The notes beneath the pieces were generated by a model, which worked only from the letters and a program-made list of their open reading frames with translations, was not told where the DNA came from and ran no database searches. Source: Diphasiastrum complanatum (lineage: Eukaryota > Streptophyta > Lycopodiopsida > Lycopodiales > Lycopodiaceae). From it: a stretch of 64,000 nucleotides of DNA. A program made the position numbers and the translations under genes. Positions 1-9,885 of this stretch are shown in pieces. Location of the stretch: positions 13,835,658-13,899,657 of the forward strand of contig CM055102.1 in assembly GCA_029204225.1 (NCBI GenBank), given 5' to 3'. Position 1 is the stretch's first letter; each line of letters begins with the position of its first letter.

Positions 1-331
1 AATTCAAGGAGTTTTATTTAAGGCATGCCTACAAAACCAAGTAATTCTGAAAATAAATGTGGAAATCAATTTCTGAAACATCAGAAATCTACCCATAATC
101 TCTAAAGAATACCCTTACATGCAACTTTATTGAACAACATTCCACCTTGGCTATAAGTTTTATGAGCCTTAATCATACACGGTTTGCATACCTTGGTAAA
201 GACACGTAAGAGGAGAGGACAAGTCTGTACTTCAAACAAAAATAGTCAACACTACATCAAAATTGAAAGTATATGTGAATGCAACTTCCATGAAAGCTTG
301 AGAATATGGATATGTTGGTTTTTACAAATAC

Positions 332-468
332 CTTCTCGCGATCGACGATGATCGGAGGAGCTGGCCCAGATGAATTGCGAGGAGGAGCCAGCAATGGGAT
401 TCTGGGAGGCCTGGATTGCACGTCTGCTGCTGCAGCCGATGACATCTTCCTACTGCTTCTAACTTGCA
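332..468 (-). CDS. Possible Ala/Pro-rich exon, product unknown
   Basis: On the minus strand an open stretch begins just after TATTTTCAG (acceptor-like) and ends at GAG-AAG followed by GTATTTG (donor-like). It encodes an Ala/Pro-rich segment (motifs AAAADV, PPRIPLLAPP, SGPAPP). It lies directly downstream, on the same strand, of the broken lectin-receptor fragment at 490-1077, so it could be a later exon of that gene, but no kinase or PAN motif is present. It could also be chance, since the reading frame is short. Confidence 0.22.
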
Positions 469-489
469 ACTGAAAATAAATAACTTGCA

Positions 490-1077
490 AATGTAGTTGT
501 ATGAAAAGTTAGATGTCAACTCTGGAACGCCAGCATAGGTGTGTCCACTCCAAAGGCCACTGCTTCAGTATTTCGTGGTTGCGTTCCACAAACGCACGAT
601 TTTAGATGTCTGAAACATCCGATTGGAGAAACGACCCTCAGCTGGATCAACAAGGGACTTGGACGAGATTAGATTTGTTCCCACATCAAAGTTCATGCTT
701 GGCACACAAGTATCTGTGGGTGATCGAAGCTTTGCCATATTGCTCTCCCTGTGATGTGGGCGAGAATAAGATTCCCGCTTTTTTCTATCAGCATTGAGGT
801 GATGTTCATTCCACTTGTACCACTCATCCAGACAGTTGTTTGATCAGGATTACAGATGAATAAGTTGCCATCTCTGGATAATCTCAAGAATGCACCATCC
901 CTGGCAAGCTTGTTTTTGTTAGCCACCCAAACATGCGCGATGATCGGAATTTTGAAATAAGATATTCCCAAATAGTTTCGATGGCACTTGCTCTGAAGCA
1001 AAACCAGAATCCGGAAACACATTTCCAGCCACCACTAGAACCAGCAAACTATAGACGTAGCCACTTTCATGGATCAT
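490..1077 (-). pseudogene. G-type lectin S-receptor-like kinase fragment (bulb lectin + start of S-locus domain)
   Basis: In intact members this is the extracellular part of a plasma-membrane receptor kinase. The minus-strand translation shows the bulb-lectin signatures YLGISY, HVWVANKN, LSRDGNL and IWQSFDHP, then the S-locus glycoprotein signatures DPAEGRFS, LWNATTKY and LWSGHTYAGVPE. A Met near 1077 opens a hydrophobic signal-peptide-like run (SLLVLVVAG). The frame is broken several times: one shift between the leader and the YLGIS block, a one-base loss after SFDHP (TDTC continues in the next frame), and a TGA where a conserved Trp would follow ATTKY. No PAN, transmembrane or kinase part is visible. 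The family assignment is firm; the gene is a truncated, inactive copy. Confidence 0.8.
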
Positions 1078-1179
1078 TGATGCAGGTATTAGGAAGATTT
1101 TTAAGGAAATAGGCTCAAGAAAACATCATCATGGATTGCCTACGAATCTGAGAAGTTATTTTCTTACCTACTAATCCGC

Positions 1180-1435
1180 GCTCTTATTGTCTGCACATAT
1201 ACACTGATAATAGACAGTGTGGCTGCACGAAGTACTATCACTTCAAACAAACAGTGACAGCCTCAAAACGCTGCAAACCGAGGAGAGGATCTGTTTTTGT
1301 GCTCTTATTGTCTGCATATATGCGCTCTTGATGATGGACAGCATGGCTGCATGAAGTACTATCACTTTAAACACTTCAAACAAACTGTGAAGGCTTCACA
1401 ACGCCGCAAACCAACGAGAGAATTTGTTTTGATCA
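1180..1435. repeat. Two-copy tandem duplication, about 120 bp
   Basis: The block starting CTCTTATTGTCTGCA near 1180 recurs near 1302. Shared landmarks are CATGAAGTACTATCACTT-like and CGCAAACC-like segments in the same order. The copies differ by substitutions and a short insertion. No coding signal is seen. Confidence 0.75.
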
Positions 1436-2086
1436 CAGAATCAAAAGCCCAAAAATGAGAGTAAAAGCAAGCAGCAGACTGAATCCGTTGTACAACGTGA
1501 CCCCTGATCCACGTGGCTGACATGCACAGCTTCCACGTATTAAATCATTATTTCTTATTCTCCAAAATAAAACCAATATAAGTTCGACATGGTTCGTTCT
1601 GCTCTCAGAAAGGGCACAACACAACCGTAGGCTAAAATTGTAAAAAGTATGCCACCACCAACAACTCATAGATACTGTAATGAATGGCCTGCAAATTGAC
1701 CAAGAATTGGATTCGTTTTTACCTATCACTCGGATCATCTTGCTTTATCCAAATACTATGCTAAAACCTTCGTTCTGATCCTCAAAACGATTCACTTGTC
1801 TCTCTGCCACCTACATGCTCTAATACCACTAAGAAAACATTGTTATGTGATGTTCCACTCACCTACATGTTTAGATCATCAAAGAATTAGCAATGCACTA
1901 ATTTGGCCAAAACACACACACACATAGCATGACAAATCGCTAGCAGGACCAAGTCCTGACCCCTATGCCAATATGCAACACATGGCATGACTATCTTGGA
2001 CCCAGACTGTCTAAAAAGCATTGTACTGATGGATTATGGCATCATAGTACAACTAAGCTTATAATCCAACCATAGAACCAATGAAC
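1436..2086. other. No gene recognised
   Basis: AT-rich sequence between a tandem duplication and an inverted-repeat region. Short open frames exist but none shows a known motif or plausible splice structure. Confidence 0.5.
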
Positions 2087-2172
2087 CGTGACGGTTCACC
2101 ATGGCTCTTGGAACCGTACAGTGAACATAAGGTTCACAAAGTTTGGTTCCAAGAACCCTGGTGAACTGTGGT
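2087..2172. repeat. Imperfect inverted repeat
   Basis: The left arm contains GGTTCACCATGGCTCTTGG and the right arm, read in reverse complement, contains GTTCACCAGGGTTCTTGG. They could fold into an imperfect stem around a short AT-rich loop. It directly precedes a minisatellite and a near-perfect hairpin. Confidence 0.6.
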
Positions 2173-2204
2173 AATTAATTTTTTTTTTTTTACTTCCATG
2201 AGTG

Positions 2205-2306
2205 CCAAAAACAGTGGGGCAAAAACAATGAGTGCCACGAGTGCCAAAAACAGTGACTGCCAAAAACAATGAGTGCCAAAAAATAGTGAGTGCCAAAAAC
2301 AGTGAA
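2205..2306. repeat. Short tandem repeat (GAGTGCCAAAAACAGT family)
   Basis: Several head-to-tail copies of a 16-19 bp unit resembling GAGTGCCAAAAACAGT with small variants. Open frames across it are low-complexity artefacts of the repeat. Confidence 0.8.
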
Positions 2307-2317
2307 GAGGCAGGGAA

Positions 2318-2438
2318 GCTTTCTTGAAGAGAATCAAACATGTACTGAATATAAAAATATATTCCCTTCCTCATGCAATGAATAGGAAGGGAATATATTT
2401 TTGTATTCAGTACATGTTTGATTCTCTCAAAGAAAGCA
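2318..2438. repeat. Near-perfect fold-back hairpin
   Basis: Arms of about 44 bp (2328-2371 and 2384-2427) are reverse complements with one visible mismatch, separated by a 12-base loop. Weaker complementarity extends the stem about 10 bp further. This could be a small fold-back transposon, the precursor hairpin of a small RNA, or a recent inverted duplication. The sequence does not decide between these. Confidence 0.85.
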
Positions 2439-2800
2439 AGAATGGGTGACGTCTCAAATTTGATGGGTGATACAAGCAAGAATGTGACAAGAACGAGAAG
2501 CCAAACGCATTGAACAAGATAGGAACATTCAATAGCATTCTTCTACTCTTATTATTTATTTTGCAATTGAAAAGATCAGTCTATAGAAGAGAAGAAAAAA
2601 AATCAGAAAACTGATGTTCTCTTCAATAGGTTCAGGTTCATTGTTTTTCATCTTGTATACTGTATATTTCATTTTCTTTAACTCCACTTCTTTTGACGTC
2701 TACTTTTCTATCACATCATCGATGACATCTTGAACTAGAGAAATAAAAAATTAAGTATTTATGAAAATATATTGGCGCATTAACGATCTGGTACGAGATA
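2439..2800. other. No gene recognised
   Basis: AT-rich sequence between the fold-back hairpin and the duplicated block downstream of the minus-strand gene at 3137-3694. No coding signal, RNA gene or repeat was recognised. Confidence 0.5.
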
Positions 2801-3136
2801 TGCCTGAACTTTAGAGATACAAAGAGTACCAGCACAGATGAGAACTGCCAATCAAGTAGCAATGCTTGTAAAGGAAACATCCCAGCATTTTCCTTTCATG
2901 TATGGATAATGGCAGCAAAAGAAACAGAAAAAATACATCAAGCAGAGTACCAGGGACGAGCCTTTCGCATTTGTCGGTGAAATGATGATTGCAAAGAACA
3001 AAAATTTACATCATGGCAGAAGTCACAAATCCATACAAAATTGCCATGTACAGGATCTCAACATAGAAACTTGGCCCTAGCGGCCACCTGGTAAGGAGCC
3101 GGCATATGAGACTTGTGTGTAAAACTAGCCCAGCTT

Positions 3137-3694
3137 CTATTTCTGCATCCCATAGGATCCCGTTACGTTAAGGTGGTTATCCGATTTCACAAACAAAAAA
3201 GTGAGCCCATCTGATAGCTGCAAGCCTGCACCATAGCGCAGCCTCTTGTAAAAGCGTTTCTCAAACATTCCGTCCACTTCTTCATTGCTCAAATCCACCT
3301 TCAACTGCTTTGGGCCATCTTTGGCCTTAGCAAGCAGGTCAGCACCGAGGAGGACCTTCACTATCTGCTCACTAATATTGGGAACTTCAGCAGAAAGCCG
3401 AGCTGAGCTATACTTGACACTAAGCTTATACACCACCATCTGCCTGCTGATCTGCTTATGGATTGAACTCAGCATCTTCTTCACAGATTGTCCAAGCTCT
3501 TTTGATGACAGGACCACATTGGCTGGCTTGTCGGACTGTAGCTGTAGCTGCCAAAGCTTTTTGTGCTGCTCCTCCTTCTGGGTCAGAACCTGGATGAGCT
3601 CCTCCAGCTCCTTCTCAGAGACCATCAGCTTCAGCTCCTGAACATCGTCGCAGCTATCCCATGGGCGGACTCGCTTGGCTCTCAAATTGTCCAT
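3137..3694 (-). CDS. Unrecognised 185-aa coiled-coil protein, copy 1
   Basis: I do not recognise this protein. The start is set at the ATG (3694) giving MDNLRAKRVRPWDSCDD, because the same start is shared by the paralogue at 13475 and the upstream frame has no ATG. Visible parts: a basic N-terminus, a Glu/Lys/Gln-rich heptad-like coiled coil at about residues 18-60, a Ser/Lys-rich middle, and a strongly conserved C-terminal block (about 125-185) with KRFYKRLR, LSDGLTFLFVK and LNVTGSYGMQK. No signal peptide or membrane segment is seen from this start, so it is probably soluble. No intron is needed. The paralogue is intact despite many differences, including in-frame indels, which suggests selection on the protein. 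Function is unknown. Confidence 0.72.
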   Translation of the reverse strand: MDNLRAKRVRPWDSCDDVQELKLMVSEKELEELIQVLTQKEEQHKKLWQLQLQSDKPANVVLSSKELGQSVKKMLSSIHKQISRQMVVYKLSVKYSSARLSAEVPNISEQIVKVLLGADLLAKAKDGPKQLKVDLSNEEVDGMFEKRFYKRLRYGAGLQLSDGLTFLFVKSDNHLNVTGSYGMQK

Positions 3695-3776
3695 AACACC
3701 AAGCGAGCAAGCAACAACAACAAGAGCAGCTAGTAGTCTCCAGTGGAAATGCAAATAGAGTAGCCAACGAGCAGCA

Positions 3777-3787
3777 GCTATTTATAT
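3777..3787 (-). promoter_or_regulatory. TATA-like box of the copy-1 gene
   Basis: The minus strand reads CATATAAATAGC about 85 bases upstream of the ATG at 3694. A related AAATAAATAG sits about 110 bases upstream of the paralogous start at 13475, so the element is conserved within the duplication. Confidence 0.5.
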
Positions 3788-3940
3788 GGTAGTAAGAAGA
3801 AGGAGAGGAGCTCTTTTGATTTTTGGGTTAGCAATGCATTGGCGCCAAATTCTCAACTCCCTCTTGGACAATAAATGTTGAGAGTAATTGGTAGTCTTGA
3901 TAATAGGAGGACGTGCCCCTACTACAAGATATGCACATAC

Positions 3941-4060
3941 TCTACCAAGATCCCCTCACCTACATTTCCTTTCCCATTAGCACATTCCCTTCTACACCTA
4001 TTCTACCAAGATCCCCCCACCTACATTTCCTTTTTCATTAGCACATTCTCTTCCTCGTTA
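3941..4060. repeat. Two-copy tandem duplication, about 61 bp
   Basis: TCTACCAAGATCCC followed by CACCTACATTTCCTTT and ATTAGCACATTC occurs twice head to tail with few differences. It lies between the divergent upstream side of copy 1 and the telomere-like tract. Confidence 0.8.
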
Positions 4061-4499
4061 GCAATTAGGGTGGTGACTAGTGAGCGACCTATTTGGGTGC
4101 CTTCGAGATGTGGTTACCCGACGCACCTCATGGAGACCCTGTTATAGCTTAGCAAAATCACATAGATATTTGGCAGTCGCATGGCACATTCTTAAAATGC
4201 GACATGAGTCCATCGCAGTGCAGTGTATCATGGGTAGAGTTGTTGATTGTGATTGGCAAAGCACAGGCTTGAATCCCAATTGCTCATCACTTGGTGTTGC
4301 CCACCTGGCGTTACCATGCTATACATGTTGTGTAACCACCACCACCAATTGTGTAACTCTTTACATTTACTTATGTGGATTTGTCTGAGCGTGCAGCACA
4401 TGACATAACAGATGATCTGAAAAATAGACTCTGTTCGGCAACACTGGACCAATTCTCGGAAATGTTGGAAAGTAGTCTATTTAGTGGCATTCTCCCCAA

Positions 4500-4572
4500 C
4501 AGAAAGGGCATTAGGGTTAAGGCATTAGGCATTAGGCTTTAGACATTATGCTTTAGGGTTAGACTTTAGGCA

Positions 4573-4613
<41 letters not shown>

Positions 4614-4703
4614 GGCTTTAGACATGAATCATTAGGGTTACACTTTAGGCATTAGACATTGGGCTTTAGGCCTTAGGCTGTAACTTTAGGCTTTAGGCTT
4701 AGG

Positions 4704-4735
<32 letters not shown>

Positions 4736-4912
4736 ACGCGCGCGTGCACGCATTAGGCTTTAGGCTTTAGGCATTAGGCATAAGACATTAGGTTTTAGGC
4801 TTTAGGAATCAGGCATTAGGGTTAAGCTTTAGACATTAATTATTAGGGTTAGGGTTTAGGTACTAAGCATTAGACATTGGGCTTTGGGCTTGAGGCCTTA
4901 GGCATTAGGAGG
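4500..4912. repeat. Degenerate telomere-like heptamer tract with TG microsatellites
   Basis: Dozens of head-to-tail units of TTTAGGC, ATTAGGC and scattered TTAGGGTT resemble the plant telomere unit TTTAGGG with decay toward a C in the last position. Two (TG)n tracts (about 4573-4611 and 4705-4734) interrupt it. The second runs into an 18-bp palindrome GTGCACGCGCGCGTGCAC at 4732-4749, making a long alternating purine-pyrimidine run. No gene is present. Confidence 0.85.
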
Positions 4913-5803
4913 TCTCATTGTAATGTGCTAAGTGGTGTGGTCCCCAAACTCAATCTGCCACTTGCAAGATTTGAGCTGACGCACAACAAGACTATTTGAT
5001 CATATGAAGCCCGAAGCCTAGCACTATTAATGACATTCTGTGTTACAAAATATTATTGTGCAAATCTTTAGTAAGCGAAGTCTCAACGTGAGTACCCAAC
5101 TTTAGATTAGAAACTTTTGTTAGCTACAAAACATAAAAGCAAGACGATTCGGATGCCCTTCACAAACCTTAAAACATCATTAAAAGAGCACATGTAAAAA
5201 ATTATGAACTGAACACTCAACATAAGGCACTTAAAAAAGCATTACCTTTAGCAGCCTCTTATAGTAAAGGAAAGATGAATCCCTCCTCCATCTGAGTGTG
5301 TTCTTGTTGGATTGATCTCCTCTACTCTCCTAAATCCCATTTTAATCTGCCTCCATTCATGCTGTATTTTTACTCACGTTGTCGCACAGTCTGCATATTT
5401 ACATGTAAAATAAGACAAACGAATAAAACACGACTACTGTATGCATAAATACAAGTAAATTCTCACAGGTGAAGAAAAGGCAAAAAATGCGACAATGTGT
5501 TTTTACACGTGCTTTGTGACAGGCGAAAAAGACGACACTGCCTTACAAAATGCCAAAGGTGCCCTAGGAAAAGCGAAGGCACCTTGTAAATCAAATCTTA
5601 AGGCATTTCGTCAGAGTGACACATTTTTCGCATCTTCACCAACGTTCACTTCAGCAAAGGCTGACGTCGCAGCCTTTTCATGCTCATCCCATACAACTGT
5701 GCTAACGGATTTGACAACGACAGCAGCCACCCATGATCTCCTGCAGACAGCACATCCACTTTGTACTTTCATCATCTGCACACCTGTAACATTGTGTATA
5801 TAT
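4913..5803. other. No gene recognised
   Basis: AT-rich sequence before the LTR at 5804. An open plus-strand frame at about 5495-5806 has no recognised motif. The tract shares Thr/Ala-rich, TTCGCA-containing texture with the LTR region at 34175-34866, so part of it may be retroelement-derived. Confidence 0.4.
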
Positions 5804-6562
5804 TGATACCATTTTGCGTATTCACATAATCAAGAGATCAAGAGATTAAGAGATTGAAGATCAAGTGTGTGTAAAATAATAGCATCATCAGCTTATCAGA
5901 GATAGACGAAGTAGATGCCTTGCGCATTGATTCTTTATTTGTTAAAAATTAAATTCATTCCTTTACAGATTGAATTAGCTTTGTAGAGCACGCGGTTTCG
6001 TCCGCTACTGTCTTGTGCTCTACTGCATTATTAACATGTATATTTTGCTATACTTAATATGATAACAGCTCTTTTGTTCTGCGTTCAGATTTGTGTCAAT
6101 ATTGCTATGCTTATTTTTCATTCTGTCCAACTTTCTTGTTGCTCAATCTGGTAATCTGTTTTTAGCGAGTTATTATTAGTCTAGTTGTTGACGACTAATA
6201 TTTAGTCTTGCCTTTCGTGAATCATTCGACTGATTATCAGTCGAGCTCAATCTAGCTCTTCGCGAATCATTCGCGACAAATAATTTGTCTAGTTCTTTGC
6301 AACAAATTATTCTTCTGGTGTTTTTATTAATGTTTGGCTATGTAATCAGAACGATCATGATTTCCATCACTAACATTCTGTTCGTTTCTAATAGGCATAG
6401 TCATGCTTAGGGAAAGAGTAATATAGCTCATTCCACTGTGCACGAACACTTTCCATTCGAGTTCGTTTCTTGTTCGAGTTTCAAGTTCGCTTCTTTTTCG
6501 TTTTTGTTTTCTTTTTGAGCTATTTTCGTTTCTCACGTAGGACACACCCTCTTTCTCCAACA
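5804..6562 (+). mobile_element. LTR, copy 1 (759 bp, TG...CA)
   Basis: Begins TGATACCATTTTGCG and ends CTTTCTCCAACA, immediately followed by a primer binding site. The same 759-bp unit recurs at 9886-10644 in direct orientation, diverged but alignable throughout, including AGCGAGTTATTATTAGTC and the TTCGCGAATCATTCG region. The flanking five bases do not match those beyond copy 2, so this is not a simple intact insertion. A more diverged piece of the same family lies inverted at about 27130-27430. Confidence 0.85.
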
Positions 6563-6575
6563 TGGTATCAAAGCT
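6563..6575 (+). other. Primer binding site (initiator Met-tRNA type)
   Basis: TGGTATCAAAGC directly abuts the LTR end on the plus strand. This is one base from the plant copia consensus TGGTATCAGAGC and fixes the orientation of LTR copy 1 as plus. No plus-strand gag follows it. Confidence 0.75.
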
Positions 6576-6619
6576 ATTTTTGTAGCCTGATAAGCTTCCA
6601 CAGTACAAGACTCTACTAG

Positions 6620-7393
6620 TTGATAGAGGAATTGTCTTCTTGTTTTGTAATTCTATACCAAATTTTTATACTTAAGTCATTGATAGTTTTTCCTATCACT
6701 TAGACTAATCTTTGTAAAAATTACATCAAATAAGGATCCAAAAACACTTGAAATGATGAGGGAAACAATAGATTATGATCTCATAAGATTAGCACAAGTT
6801 GAACCATCAAACTCCATCAAAAATCTATGCTTGAACCTCACTAAATGGCCCAAATCCTTGAAGAAGGTTTCACACGTGTGAAAGTACGGCCTCCCACAGT
6901 CTGAGTACTGTACATCAGACCTACATTCAATCCTATAATCATTAGTAATCTCAAAAACTCAAACAATCATGAATATAGAGAGCAATTGCACCATTATGAG
7001 AGAAAAATCATGAATTGCTTGATTGATTTTGGTGAGATATCATCACCTATATATACATGATCCGTCATGGTTTTGGGCAGGTATGAGTAGCCCTAAACCT
7101 ATCCCTAATGCTAATTTTGGTGGATCTTTCATCCCTACCAAGTTAGGGTTGGAGTCTTGGAGATCCCTCAACAATGCAAAAATTACCAAAAATAGCTCCT
7201 ATTTTTTCTCTCTTGTATCTAAGCATAATTTGGACTCATTCCAAAGGTTCTAACACTTAGGTCTACTTGAGAACATCCTTATGAATGGAATCCTATGCTA
7301 TTTGGCACATGTGACAAGCCACATCATGACCATCTAACTATTTACAAGTCATATGACCAAAACTAGTCAAGCTAGAATTGTGAATTTTTAACA
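6620..7393 (-). mobile_element. Probable 3' LTR of the minus-strand copia remnant (inner boundary only)
   Basis: On the minus strand the pol stop is followed by a polypurine tract (GAGGAGGAG) and then TGTTAAAAATTC at 7393, a typical LTR start. No second copy exists in the window, so the far end is a guess. Nothing coding is recognised here. Confidence 0.5.
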
Positions 7394-7407
7394 CTCCTCC
7401 TCACTAT

Positions 7408-9885
7408 CTAGCTTAGTTCAATCATTGCTTTACTAATCACTCCAAGTGATGATCTAAACTTTATAAAAGGTGTCTTTTGAAGTGGTTTAGTAAGTAGATC
7501 AGCTACACATTCATTGCTTGGAACATGCTCCAAAGCAATCTCCTTGGCTTGCACCATTTCTCTCACAAAGTGATGGCATATCTCAATGTGCTTAGATCTT
7601 GCATGGAAGATTGGGTTAGATGCAAGGTGTTGGACTGATATATTGTCATTGTAGATGATTGGTGCCTCCTCTGAATCCATGATCTTTAGCTCCATCAATA
7701 ATCTCTTGATCCAAAGTACCTCCTTTGTAGTGGTTGTCAAAGCTTTGTACTCAGCCTCGGTTGAAGATAGAAATATAGTTTCTTGCTTTTTTGAAAGCCA
7801 TGAAACCACACCTTCTCCTACGAAAGTTGAATAGGCACTTGTTGATTTCCTATCCCTCTTGTCCCCTGCAAAATTTGAATCACTAAATGGATGAAGGTTA
7901 ATCACATCTCCTCTATATAGAATCCCAAAATCCAATGTACCTGAGATGTATCTTAGAATCCTCTTAGCCTTTTTCCAATGGATATTCAATGGCTTTTGCA
8001 TGGATTGGCTCAACCTACATACACTAAAGCTAAGATCTGGTCTAGTTATAGTGATCCACATTAAGGAGTCTATAAGTTGCCTAAACAAAGTGATGTCCAT
8101 GAAGGATCTTTCATCATCTTCATTTGGCACTTTTACATCTTGTTCCATTGGTGTGTCAACACTTTTGCATACTTCCATCTTAAACTTCTTCAAAAGACTT
8201 TGAGCATAGTTTACTTGACTTATAAATATAAAATCAGACCCTCTAAGTACCTCTATGCCTAAGATGAAGTGAAGACACCTAGATCTACCATCTTGAACTC
8301 TAAAGATAGATCTATCTTGATTTTTTCAATACCATCAACACTATTTCCACTAATGATGGTGTCATCTACATAAATGAGTAAAAGTACAATACCAACATCA
8401 TCAAACTTAATGTAAAGAGTGGGATCATATTCACTTTGAACAAAAGAAAGTGAAATAAGATAGCAATGTAGTCTTGAATTCCAAGATCTCGAGGCTTGCT
8501 TCAAGCCATAGATGCTTCTTTGGAGATGGCATACTTTGTTCTCCATTCCATGCTTAATGAACCCTTGTGGCTGCTCCATATAGATATCCTCTTCCAAAAA
8601 ACCATTCAAGAAAGCATTAGAGACATCCATTTGATATAGGATCCATCAAAAATGTGATGCAAGTGCAATGATTAGCCTTATTGTGACCATCTTGGCCAGG
8701 GGTGCAAAAGTTTCCTCATAGTCTATCCCTCTCTCTTGAGCATAACCTTTTGCAACTAATCTTGCTTTATGTTTGTTAACAATCCCATTTGCATTCAGCT
8801 TAAGCTTGAAGACCCACTTGCATCCTATTACATTCCTTTGAGGTCTCTCAACAAGCAACCAAGTTTCATTCTTAATCAAGACATCATACTCATCTAACAT
8901 AGCTTTATACCATTCTTTGGAGTTCAATGCATCTTCAACATTAGATGGTTCTTCAAAACTAGATAAAGCATAAGAAGTGAATGAGATACCCTCAACTTGT
9001 TGTCCTTTGCCTTGATATGTGAGCCTTGATGGCTCCACTTTTGCCCTTGAAGATCTCCTTGGTGTGATAGGTGGGTTTGGTGCTTGCTCCTCCATGAGCT
9101 CCTCTTCAAAACCAAGATCTTACTCCTCGGCCATCTTCTTCTTGATTGTTGGAGCACTTGAGCCTTCTTCAAGCATATGCATATGATGTTCATCAAAGAT
9201 AACATCCCTTGAAACAACAAATTTGTTCAAGGATGAGAGATAGACTTTGTAGCCCTTGCTTGAGCTTGCATATCCAAGCATGATCCCTCTTGTGGAAGAT
9301 GGATCCTCCTTGGTAAAGGTAGATATCTTGCTCTTATCGGCCAACGTGACAACATTAGTATCCACAAATGCATCCAACTTATAAAGTTTGCCAAGTCTAG
9401 TGCCATTAGCCACTATCTTACCCTTCTTCTTGATGAAACATTCATTTGAAGCAAAGTCAACATTGAAACCATTGTTTAACATTTGGCCAACACTTAGTAG
9501 ATTCTTTGTTATTGTAGGAATGTACAAAACACCTTCTATGTTGATCTTTTTGGAAGATACTAAGCAAAGGGGAATGCTACCAACTCCTTCAATCTTACAA
9601 GCTTCATCATTTGCTGTATAGATAGACTTTATAGGTCCATCATAAGATAAGAGAGAAGAGAAAAACTCTCTTTTGCTAGTCATGTGTCAACTAGCACCCG
9701 AGTCAATCCACCAAGGATCTTCTCCTTTGAAGCTTGTTGAAAAAAATATGGACATCATGAGAGAGTCCTTATGTGAACTCTCCTCCTCCTCCTCTTTGCT
9801 CATGTTGGCTTGGCTTTGATCTTGCTTCCTCTTGAAACATTCCAAGGCATAATGCCCCATCTTGCTACAATAGTAGCACTTCAAT
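7408..9885 (-). pseudogene. Ty1/copia gag-pol remnant lacking the integrase core
   Basis: Reading down the minus strand: a gag zinc knuckle CYYCSKMGHYALEC (about 9880-9840), the protease motif IDSGAS (about 9690), a gag-pre-integrase stretch ending LGKLYKLDAF, then an abrupt jump to the integrase C-terminal signature RGIMLGYASSSKGYKVY with VSRDVIFDE. The catalytic integrase core is missing without loss of frame. Reverse transcriptase follows in pieces (8646-9095 with KWVFK, KARLVAKGY; 8259-8630 with MDVSNAFLNG, YGLKQAS and an intact IYVDD). RNase H follows at 7408-8193 (DRKSTSAY, SSTEAEYKAL, HARSKHIE, DLLTKPL). Stops or shifts separate the pieces. The 5' end is cut exactly at the LTR at 9886. 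Confidence 0.9.

Larger units (their letters stand above)
2800..3845 (-). repeat. Inverted segmental duplication, copy 1
   Basis: This block matches 13310-14395 in the opposite orientation. The match covers the upstream region (AAAAATCAAA followed by GAGCTC-like sequence, an ATAAATA element, then TTGCTTGCTCGCTTG), the whole reading frame, and several hundred bases of downstream sequence including GGCAGTTCTCATCTGTGCTG. The extent shows a genomic DNA duplication, not a retrocopy. The two blocks lie about 10 kb apart with the copia-laden interval between them. Confidence 0.88.

Noticed and set aside
2096-2479. 127-codon minus-strand frame
   Set aside because: It spans a minisatellite and a perfect hairpin; its amino acid repeats follow the DNA repeats.
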